Assembly (NCBI GenBank): GCA_029721515.1
Contig: CM056563.1
Span: 10,488,454 to 10,552,453 of the forward strand
Length of the DNA: 64,000 bases
DNA from: Synanceia verrucosa
Lineage: Eukaryota; Chordata; Actinopteri; Perciformes; Synanceiidae
Reading direction: 5' to 3'
Shown: piece by piece, positions 34,907-46,900 of the stretch
Numbering within the stretch: position 1 is the first letter of the stretch
How the letters are laid out: every line of letters begins with the position of its first letter
Notes under the pieces: model-generated
Databases searched by the model: none
What the model was told of the DNA's origin: nothing
Seen by the model: the letters and a program-made list of their open reading frames with translations, nothing else
Program-made: the position numbers and the translations under genes

Positions 34907-37900
34907 CTAATTTCGACGGACTGCACACAGCTCATGAGGTGACGGGGTGAGGGTGAAGCCCACAGCTGGAGTCAGATCCAGTTCATCCTCTATGACTCCA
35001 GGTGGAGGAGTGAAACGAAAGCACTGCAGGAGGGAAGTGAAGAAGAGGAAGAGCTCCATCCTAGCCAGACTTTCCCCCAGACACACCCTGCGACCTGTGA
35101 GATAACAATCCTCAGATAATCTGAAAAAACTTCAACTGACAAGACGTGACAACTGAGCTCACTGACCTGCAGAGAAAGGCATGAAGGCATCTCCCTTGAC
35201 AAACTTTCCATCCTTGTCCAAGAAATGGGCAGGATTAAAGGTGCGTGGGCTCTCCCACTCATTTTCATCCCATAGAACAGATGTCAAAAGAGGAAACACA
35301 GGGGTCCCCTGAGAATACAGTGTATTAATACTTTACAATGTTTAAAACAGCAGTGCAAACTAATATCTAATATATAGATATCAAATATCTATATAAGCGC
35401 AATCATGCATGCAGTTGTATACTGTTTCTCTATTTTATATGAAATTGAAGACTGTATTTTAATGAGTCAGATTTTTACCTTTCGAATAAAGTAGCCCTGG
35501 AAGGTCACATCTGTGCTGGTGATGTGAGGAAGAGACATGGGAATGATATTTGCCATTCTCTGTATCTCATGGATGACAGCATCAGTGTAGGGGAGGTTCA
35601 TCCTGTCCTCTACCTTAACCTGACGGCTTCCAACCACCCTGCTCAGTTCCTCCTGGACCTGAGCTGGAACATAGAAAACAAAAGGGCAAAATGACTTAAA
35701 ACAAGGCAGCACTAAAGCACATTCTTACAAATACTGTGGAAACACCAACATGACACCAAACTCTCACAAAAATAGGTCATATAAATGCCTGAACTAAAAC
35801 AAAGCATGTATGCATATGTGGCAACATCACAAATACACTATATTGCCAAAAGTATTTGCTCACCTGCCTTGACTCACGTATGAATTAAGTGACATCCTAT
35901 TCCTAATCCATAGGGTTCAATATGACTTTGGTCCACCCTTTGCAGCTATAACAGCTTCAACTCTTCTGGGAAGGCTGTCCACAAGGTTTAGGAGTGTGTT
36001 TATGGGAATTTTTGACCATTCTTTCAGAAGCGTATTTGTGAGATCACACACTGATGTTGGATGAGAAGGCCTGGCTCTCAGTCTCCGCTCTAATTCATCC
36101 CAAAGGTGTTCTATCGGGTTGAGGTCAGGACTCTGTGCAGGCCAGTCAAGTTCATCCAACATCAGTGTGTTTATGGGAATTTTTGACCATTCTTTCAGAA
36201 GCGTATTTGTGAGGTCACACACTGATGGTGGACGAGAAGGCCTGGCTCTCAGTCTCTGCTCTAATTCATCCCAAAGGTGTTCTATCGGGTTGAGGTCAGG
36301 ACTCTGTGCAGGCCAGTCGAGTTCATCCACACCAGACTCTGTCATCCATGTCTTTATGGACCTTGCTTTGTGCACTGGTGCACAGTCATGTTGGAAGAGG
36401 AAGGGGCCAGCTCCAAACTGTTCCCACAAAGTTGAGAGCATGGAATTGTCCAAAATGTCTTGGTATGCTGAAGCATTCAGAGTTCCTTTCACCGGAACTA
36501 AGGGGCCAGGCCCAGCTCCTGAAAAACAACCCCACACCGTAATCCCCCTCCACCAAACGTTACACTTGGCACAATGCAGTCCGACAAGTATCGTTCTCCT
36601 GACAACCGCCAAACCCAGACTTGTCCATCAGATTGCCAGATGGAGAAGCGTGATTCGTCACTGCAGAGAATGCGTCTCCACTGCTCTAGAGTCCAGTGGC
36701 GGCGTGCTTTACACCACTGCATGCAACGCTTTGCATTGCACTTGGTGATGTATGGCTTGGATGCAGCTGCTCTGCCATGGAAACCCATTCCATGAAGCTC
36801 TCTGTGCACTGTTCTTGAGCTAATCTGAAGGCCACATGAAGTTTGGAGGTCTGTAGTGATTGACTCTGCAGAAAGTTGGCGACCTCTTCACACTATGCGC
36901 ATCAGCATCCGCTGACCCCGCTGCGTCAGTTTACGTGGCCTACCACTTCGTGGCTGAGTTGCTGTTGTTCCCAAACACTTCCACGTTCTTATAATACAGC
37001 TGACAGTTGACTGTGGAATATCTAGGAGCGAGGAAATTTCACGACTGGATTTGTTGCACAGGTGGCATCCTATCACAGTTCCACGCTGGAATTCACTGAG
37101 CTCCTGAGAGCGACCCATTCTTTCACAAATGTTTGTAAAAGCAGTCTGCATGCCTAGATGCTTGATTTTATACACCTGTGGCCATGGAAGTGATTGGAAC
37201 ACCTGATTCTGATTTTTTGGATGGGTGAGTGAATACTTTTGGCAATACAGTGTAAGTATTTAATTTCAGCCAATGTGAAGGCCACATAGATGGGCACTAG
37301 GGGTCCTTAGTCATAGTAGTAGTACCAGTACTTTATCCCAGAAATGAGGTCCAATTCATAAAAAACAGCACTTCCCCTTTAAGTCTGGCTATGAGTCAAC
37401 GTCTGACAGCAACATCAACAGAAAACACATTGTGTTTAACCTCAGGACATCCTGGTCATTCAAGAGGTATTGTGGGAGCCTCATGTAGTCAGACTGAGTC
37501 CTCACTGCAGTAGTCGTGGTTTGGCTCTGATCTACAGGTCTTTGCTGCATGCTGTCCCCTCTGTCTTTCCTTTTTCTGTCTATCTTGAACTGTACTATCA
37601 AATAAAGGCAAGAAAGAAAATAATCTAAAAAAAAAAATCAATCTAAATTGTTATGTAAACCACCCCAGTTGGAATGGCATCTGAATGCAACGGGTCTGGT
37701 CCAAGCATTTTCCCCTTACCTTGTATTTGAGGATATTTGGACATGAACAGCAGACCCCATCTCAGTGTAGATGCTGTTGTGTCAGTACCAGCAGCAAAGA
37801 GGTTGCCAACAGATGACACAAGGTTGTCCATGTTGTAGTGTGAGTCCGTAATCCCTAGATTCTAATTAACAGATAAAAAGAAACTGAATGGTGTTTTAAG

Positions 37901-40900
37901 TCCTGTTAATCATCAAAAGTCCATCAATTAATCATTACAGATTTAAATCTTGTATTATGACATTGCACTAGATTTCAATACCTCTAGCTTCTCTTTGTGG
38001 ACCAGAAAGGAGTCCACAAATCCTCTGCACATCTGAGCATTTAAAGTTTCTTGTAACTGTCCGATCAGATGCATCATTTGTTTTTTGTTTTCAGCAACAT
38101 TTTTCTTGAGACGCATCCTGTCCCTCACCGATTTGAACAGCCAAGGGAACATATTGTATAACTGTTGGAAACAAATAGAGAATAACACACTGTCAACCTG
38201 CTTTTACTGTTAACTGTAAATGTTTTGACTGAACAAAGAATACAACACAATATAATGACTTTACATTTTGCACTGTTGGCTCTTAAGAAGGTTCTAAGTA
38301 GTGCTTCAAAATGCAAAATGCATGTTCCCCTGATCTGAATCCAATTGAGAACATTTGGGGTCGGATGGCAAGGGAAGTTTACAAAAATGGACACCAGTTC
38401 CAGACAGTGGATGCACTCCATGAAGCCATCTTCACCACAACATTCACACTAGCCTCCTGGAAACATGAGCATCAAGCATGCTGAAACAAATTTTTGAAGT
38501 GATTAACAAGAATGGTGCAGCTACTCATTGAGTCCTTTTTTGAAAAAAAAAAAAAAAAATCTATTTTATGTTTTGTTTTGTTTTTTAGATGTGGTCTTTT
38601 GATCAGCTGATCAACAGTCTATTTCAGTTTAATGTTTTTTTGCAATAAATTGCTTACTCAAATTATTTTCTGTCTCACTCCTATTTCTTCTTTGAAGCAC
38701 TACTTAGAACCTTAAAACATGCAGTTTTTCAACTGGTATTAACATTTTGATCAGGAGTGTATCCTATCCATGTAAATGGTCCCTTGTGTCTGTTATTGTC
38801 ATTATACCCTACATAATATACATTTTCTTAAATAAAAGACAAAGTGGTACCTGAATTGAAGGACAGCCTGAAAGTCGAAGGTTGTCACTGACTCGATTCA
38901 CCATATGAGTAAACTCTGGATCATTGTAATCAAATCTGCTGCCATAGACAATTGAACAGATGATGTTGGAAACTGCACAAGTCATTAGCTGGGTGATACT
39001 GAAGGGTTTACCTAAAAAAAAGCAAGAAATTAAAACAATAATACAGAATATGAATATAGAAATAATTTCATTAAATAGCCTATTTCTCATCTTGAATTCC
39101 AATACAACACATTAGAAAAGTTACCTTCATATTCTTCACACTCTTTGATCAGATATAGAGTCTCTTCAATGATTTTCTCCTCTATTGCTTTTTTTCCCAT
39201 CCCAAAGTCTCTCAGGTTGCTCAGAGCAAAACGTCTCATTTCTTTCCATGATTCCCCATTGGCAAATATAATTCCTTTACCTGAAATGAAGTCAAGTACA
39301 CATGTCAAATCAAAACCTAATTACAATACTAATACTACAACACTGACACAATATTTTTTACTGTGCACTGAAAGAGTTTCCAGACATGTGACTTCGAGGA
39401 AAATTGAATATATTTTCACGATGTTATAATGATATATAATTTCCCTACTTCAGTTCATATCACTGACTGTATGATCTTAGTCAATCACAATGAATAGCTG
39501 ACTTAGGATTTGATCAACAGAAACAGAATGCAATAGCAGGAACCAAATGTGAGGACAGGATGTTCTCAATCTGGCAGTTAGGTCTGTCACAACAGATACA
39601 CATCTTCCTAACACACACAGACACACACACACACGGTGTAGCACATTTCAAGAAAACACGTAGGCATTGGTTGGCCTGCTCACATCGGTGATCTGGCCAA
39701 TTACATTTGGTTGCATGTAAGTCCAACCTCTGTAAGGAGCAGTCCATGTCCAAGAAGATAAATGTGAACTGATGTCAGGGATAAGGGCTCAATCTGACCG
39801 AGATCCTGCAAGGCCTCTGTTGTCCTGAGCCCAGCGCTGCCATACTTTACCTGTGACTTGAATAAATTCTTCTCTGTGAAGTACAGATTTCTACAGTTTG
39901 TGTTCTTAATTGGGCTTCCAACTGAAGAATTGGGCTAACAATTTGGTGCCATGACCTGGATTGGTTGACCCTGAGGCCACGTCTGACTGAGGACTGCCGG
40001 AGCCGATCGACGGACACTCTTTTTCAGACAATTTCAGGTGCCTGAAATGAAGGGTAAGCAGGAAACCTATTTCCTATCTAAAATTTCTGCACATTAGACA
40101 CGCTAAAACTAAACTGTCTGATTAATGATGTCCTCTGATTGCTAACATCACAGTAAATCAATGCTAATAGCCTAAGTATTTTTTTATAGTTTATTTTGTT
40201 CAACTGAATGGTCACATGTAAAGTATAAAACACAGTCTCACGTGAGGAAAAGAAAATAAGTGTCCTAGTTTAGTTCAATTTGGCCAAATAAAAGACATAA
40301 AATACATCACATGCACAGTCTTGAATGGTTATCTTCTAAATTTTAAAAAGACATTGCAGTTTCGTATGATGTCATGTTAGGTGATGCCAGGTTAAGTTTG
40401 ATAATCCAATGCCGCGTAAGGTGATGCCAGAGTAAGTCTGGTGCCGTGAAAGGCGATGCCACATAAGACAATGAATATAGGAATTTAGGAGGAGATACAC
40501 AAGGACAAATTTGTTATTTTTCATGCGAACATGGGGAGGTTTCCTACTTCATATTTTACTGATACCTACTGATATTTTTACTGTGTATGTGTCAGTGTAT
40601 CGGGCAGTACAGACTACTTGGAAATTCCTGCACTAACACAGATCTCAAGTAGTTGCGTAAAGGGGGGATTGGAACAGCATAAGAGGGGATATTTTATTCA
40701 GAGTGTTACAGAAATGGTGAATTAAAACAAGTGAATAGACTGGGAAAACCCTCAACGATCAAGCGCACACAGTCTTAGTCTCTGTGTAGAAGCTTCTTGA
40801 TCAGGTCCTCACTCAGGCACTGTGCAATTCACCGTGTCTGAGTAACGTGTAATAGTGTTTAAAAATGCTGCAGGGATTTGTGGATAAATGGAAAAATTGC

Positions 40901-43900
40901 AAATCTGGCTCTTTGGGGGTGGTATTAGCTGAAACAATAGTATGATGGCAGAAGGAAGTACCAAAAAGAGGAAAGAAAACTGGATTAGAAAGGTTTGTAG
41001 ATTGGACAAGGGAAATGCAGGAAAAATGGATGTTTGGTGGTTGTGAAGGCACTCCACCAAAATTGAGTGACTTTAATGTCTTCATAAAACAAGCTACAGT
41101 AAGCTTAGAGCAAACCATAGCAAAGCTGCAAGAGGCAGAAAGAATGCCAAAAGTGAAAACAGAAAAAAAACTGTAAAAAGGGTAGAAAACTGCACTAACC
41201 AAAACATCAAATGCCAGTTAAGACCTTGACTTCTCCACTGACACAACAAAATCAGCTGACTGATAAAACATCTTTTGTGCCTGAACCAGCAGCTGATAAC
41301 ACACCAACAATTTCACCCCCTCCATACATTGACGCACATGCAATGATGGAAGCCCTCCAACATCAGATGCCATTGACACTGCCTGACACACACACAGTCC
41401 AGAACTCACCTCCTATGATGGGCCCTCTAGTGGTCATAAGGAATGGCCACTATTCAGATCCTTGACCCCATCCACCCCACTCAACTGGTTGTCAACCCAG
41501 GCCCATTCACAGTAACAGAGGCCATGGTAGACTCAACAATAGGTCTAGATTAGGTCCCAGACAGAATGGTCGCTGCTATCACTGAGGGAGCTACAGACAT
41601 TGGGCTAACGTCAAGCCAAACAATACTCACATTCAATTTGAGGGGACTCCCCAGTATGTGTATAGTACATATCCACCACCACAACAGGGATCTCCTCAGC
41701 CTGCCCCACCTTCACAGCCATACCAGGAACTATGGCACTAGGCCCCAGGCAAATGGTCTGGTACAGTAAATGGTCCTGCATTTCTATAGCGCTTTTTCAG
41801 TCCACTGACAGCTCAAAGTGCTTTACAATACATGCCACATTCACCCATCCACACACACATTCATACTGTACACTGATGCACCAACTGCTCATCAGGAGCA
41901 ATTTGGGGTTCAACAATGCAGTTCAATGCGACAATGAATGTCAGCCCACATGCAATTTTGACAGGAAGAAAAATGCCCTGTCTATTTACTTCAGCACCAA
42001 TGGACTGAAAATGTGAAACAACTGAGCAATACTATGATGAGTATCTCTCAACACGTCACAAATACTCACCAAAGAACAGCACCACGACACCTCTCCTGTT
42101 GAAGTGGGAAGCTCAGTCCTAAGGTCAATATGCTCAAATGGTTGTCCCCCAGGTGGAAAGGACCATACAAAGCAGCAGAAACTATGTCACACTGTGAAGG
42201 TGTGGTTGATCAAAGACAGATTAAGTAACTGGATCCATAGAACACATGACGTGCACTGACTCAAGACTCTACAGACAGAACACTGACTGAGGTTCAGACT
42301 GACCAAGGAACCTTTCCTACTGACAATGACCACAACACTGGAGATGTGACCCTACCAGAGGACTGGACAGACCTCAACTGATGAAACTTTCCAAAAAGAT
42401 TCTGAGACTAGGTCGTCAAGACAATTGAAGTCTCAGCCTGTTGTTAGCCTAAGGGCCTAGGGTAATTCAGTTTGCAGCCTCAGTCACAACACAATAGGCT
42501 AACAACGTCCAGAAATATCATTAACTTATCATTCAACTTGGTCGTGCTGGTGCCATAGTTTTGGGGATGGCAGTGTTACTAATTTGGACAGCAACGAGAT
42601 GATTTTCCCTTTGACCGAGAACATTTAGACAAATGTATGGAAGTGAGGCAGGAGTATACAAAAGACTGAAGAAAAACATGAAACACACGATCCCCTGTCT
42701 ATGTGCCCTGTGATGAACTGGGACCAGGGTGTATCCTGGCTTTTGTCCTATGGCAGCTGGAATAGGCTCCACCCACCATACATAGCATAAGTGGTTGGAT
42801 GGATGAAACATGTTGTACAGAAATACTATCAAAATACTACTACAAATGAAAATAAGCTTGAGGTAGCTGAAATAGGGGTTTAAAATAAAAAAAATTAACC
42901 ATTAACATTCCATGCCAGCACAAGGACTCCAAATGGATCAGTGAAAAGTTTTATGTTGTGGACGTACCGGGGCCAGCTGTAGTAGGACTGGTCTCTGGTG
43001 AGACATAATGACACATTGTGGGATATTTCTTTTTCACCCATGTTGCATTCAAGTGAAATACATTCAAATGAGATGATATGTTCAGATGAAGTATAATATA
43101 GTCAAGTATAATATATAGAAATATAAATATTCTATGATGCAAACTGATTTAAGGCAAATAATGCAATAATTTCAGTGTTTATATTCAGTGAGTAATGCTT
43201 AACGGATGAAGGGGAGTTCCATCCCCAGGCCAAGTGGGTCCCGAATCAGTGACACATACCCATAATCCGTCATTATAATTGATTTAAATAAATAAGCATG
43301 ATTTAAAATTAAGTGTGCAAAACTAATGACATAGCTATACTTTGTGTTTATTAGCAAATGTTAGCACATTAAACATGGTATATATTAAACCTGTTTAACA
43401 TCAGCTTGTTGTCACTGTGAGCATGGTAGCAAAGTACAACTGTGCTGTAAAACCTCACCTACAGCTGTAGCTGTACTGTTCACTGTGTTATATTATTTAT
43501 AATATAGTCATTGAATCAAATGACTGTATGTCATCTGATACACTGACACTATGAGAGATAATTACTAAAAATCTGTTGTTCTACTTACTTTTTAAATCAC
43601 TGAGGTCTTTGGCGAACTCAGGGACCTGTCTGTCTCCAAACTCCACAGCATGGTTGACCAGTGCCTCCTTCACTGTCTTGTATCCTGCCAGGATTACCAC
43701 CTTCTGGGGTCCAAGATATACTGTGAACACTGATCCATACTTCTTGGAAAGCTATGAAACAAAATGTAGATAAGGTTGACAACTTTGAAAAAGTTACCTT
43801 ACATCATTCATCATACATTATCAGGATATTATTACATCATTTTTAAATTTTACTACCTTGGTAGTGTTACTGGTAGCGATACTATACTTACATACTGCAG

Positions 43901-46900
43901 TTCTAAAGTTTGGAATTGTCTGCCATGAAGGTACGATCAGGTAGCTGAGATGACTACTGTATTTGTCCTCTCTACAGTCTTTATGTTGTAGTTTTTGCAT
44001 ACATAACTGTTATAAAATCATGGCTCATCTATATTGTGTAATTTATTTAATTCAATTAATTCAGCACTTTTTACTATCATATTGGTGTTTGCTCTTGTTT
44101 TATAGCTGAGAGGAAAAACAATTAATCAATTAGGTCAAGCAGAGGTGGCACATGGTGCAGTGGTTAGTACTGTCACCTCACAGCAGGAAGGTTCTGGGTA
44201 CTCTGGCTTCCTCCTACTGGCTCTATGTGCCCTGTGATGAACTGGGACCAGGGTGTATCCTGGCTTTTGTCCTATGGCAGCTGGAATAGGCTCCACCCAC
44301 CATACATAGCATAAGTGGTTGGATGGATGAAACATGTTGTACAGAAATACTATCAAAATACTACTACAAATGAAAATAAGCTTGAGGTAGCTGAAATAGG
44401 GGTTTAAAATAAAAAAAATTAATGAGCATTGCTTTTATATTGAAAGTGTCTGCTATTTTGTCTATTTACCTAGGTCAGTGGGCGAGCCTGCAAGTGTTTG
44501 ATGAGAGATGTCTGGACATGTTGGTTGTTGTGTTTCAGGATTATAATCTGAATAATCATTACCAGACTAAACCCACAGAGCAATATTATAACAGGACTGA
44601 TGCAGAGTGGAAACAGACTTTTTTTTGTATAAAATTCTAAAAGTTTTGTGAAATACTGCAAAAACGTGGCTGTTGATTAAGTAGTGACATAATGTTGGCC
44701 TGTATTTACATACCTGTTCCATATTTTATTAGCCTAATTGTGCCATCATATTGAAAGCACACTATTTATGGCTTCTGATGAAGAAATAAAATTCATATTG
44801 ACCAGAATTGAGTTCAGTTTTTTGGTCTGGCCCTCCACAACAGAGTTTTTCATGTGGCCATTTGGGGAAATTAATTGCCCACTCCAGTAGCCGCACAGTA
44901 CACAATGAATGCACACAAAACACTGCACAAATACAACTCCAGTTAGATTAAATTTGGATTCAGTTGAAGTGGGGCAGAGGAGGAGCCCAGGCCACAGTGA
45001 TGACTTGTGGTGAAGTGAGGGAGAGAGTGTTTTTGAATGAAGTACATATTAAGATATAAAGTTGATCTCAGAGCCCTTTGCATTGTATGACAATTGTGTG
45101 GAAGAGTTCTAGTGCTACCCCTTTGTAGAGTCGTGGTCAAAGGTTTACACACACTTGTAAAGAACATAATGTCATGGCTCTCATGTGTTTCCAGTTATTT
45201 CTACAACTCTGATTTTTCTCTGATAGAGTGATTGGAACAGATACTTCTTTGTCACAAAAAACATTCATGAAGTTTGGTCCTTTTATGACTTTATTATGGG
45301 TCAGCTGAAAATGTGAACAAATCTGCTGGGTCAAAAATATATGTTGTCCAATCTATTCCTGTTTTATTTTGAAAGTAACCCTGTCTCCCTCTCATTTCAG
45401 ATCTCTTGACCCCTGTCTCTTGTGTCTTCCCGCATCTGTGATTGTGTAACCCTGCCCAAATTGTCTCCACTTGTGTTCCCCTACCTCGTGTATAAATAGT
45501 CCTGTCATTTGTTTGTTCATTGCGAGATCATCTTATCCTTGCCTGTCTCCTGGCCCAAGTCTCCAGTTGTTTCATCAGCAGTTTCCAGCTTCTTACCTGC
45601 CTTAGCAGTGGTTTTGTAAGTTTCACAGCCTTAGATCCCTGTTTGTTTGCCTGATTTCTGTTACTTACTCTTAGCTTAGATTGTTTCATGCCATGTTTAT
45701 TTTAGTTTCTAGAAGAATCCTCGTCTTGAGTAGATCCTAGAGTAATCTCTTGTATATAGTATTTTGTAGATTCTCCCTAGTATTTATTCCCTCGTCTAGT
45801 GTAGAGTTGTGGGTGATCATTTGTTTCCTTCTAGCTAATTCCTAATGCACCTGACCTTAGCGCCGTTAGTTTATTTCCCCGTTATATTTCTCCGTTTTTT
45901 CTGCTTCTTTAGTTAAAGTTTCATAGCCTTACAAGTAAGTTTGATTTTTGTTTTCAGGTAACATTAAATTGTTTTCCCTCTCCTTTTGAGAGTGGCTTTA
46001 AGTTCTCCCCGTTTAATAGTTGAGAGTAGAGCCAGTGTAGGGCCTCCCCTGACACGCTTCTCCACCTGCCTGGTGACGCGTGTCATTCTCCATCTCCCCA
46101 CTGGCTCTACTGCACATATTCTCCTGTCTGGTCTGTTAAATAAAACATCTATTTGGTTGCACCGAATACCTGTCTCTGAGTCATGCGTTTGGGCTCTCAC
46201 AGTATGATCCCGCCAGACAGAGCACTTCAGACTCCTCACTTCCGGGTATCGTGGCCACGCAAGAGGTGCACATTCTCCGCCACGAGGAAAACGTGGTAGC
46301 GGTGCAGGTAGCGGTGCAGCTACCACTACCAACCTGACTCTTGGAAAGCAGGACTTTAAAACCACTATGATGACCCAGGTATCCCAGCTAGCCCGTGGTC
46401 TCAATGAAGTGATGTCTCTGCTATATACTGTTTACTAAATCCCTGCAAAAGGTTCTCGACCGTACCACGCCTGGATTAGATGCAGTCGAGACTCTCAACT
46501 CTATCACCCAAGGACACCGATCTGTAAGTGACAACGCCATCCACTTCCGAGCAGTCGCCACTGACAGTGGATGGAATGACCGACCACTCAGAGACACTTT
46601 CCTCTCCGGCTTGGCACCTTCTAATAGGAAGGATTTTGTGTCCCTGTCATCCTTCCACGGTCCTGTGTGGTTGGAGCGGCAGCCTGGCAAATAGAATCGG
46701 AGGTGAAAGAAGCAAACGGTATGAACCCACCGCCTGCAGGTTGCCCCCCCATCTGCCTGTTCGTTCCTGTCAATCTGCGCCCGCAGGTGGTTCATTGGGC
46801 TCACACCTCGCTTCTCACCTGCCATCCTGGGGTCAAAAGAACAGTGGCATTCATCCAGCAATGTTTCTGGTGGTCCTCCATGGTTGAAGCTGTCAGAGAA

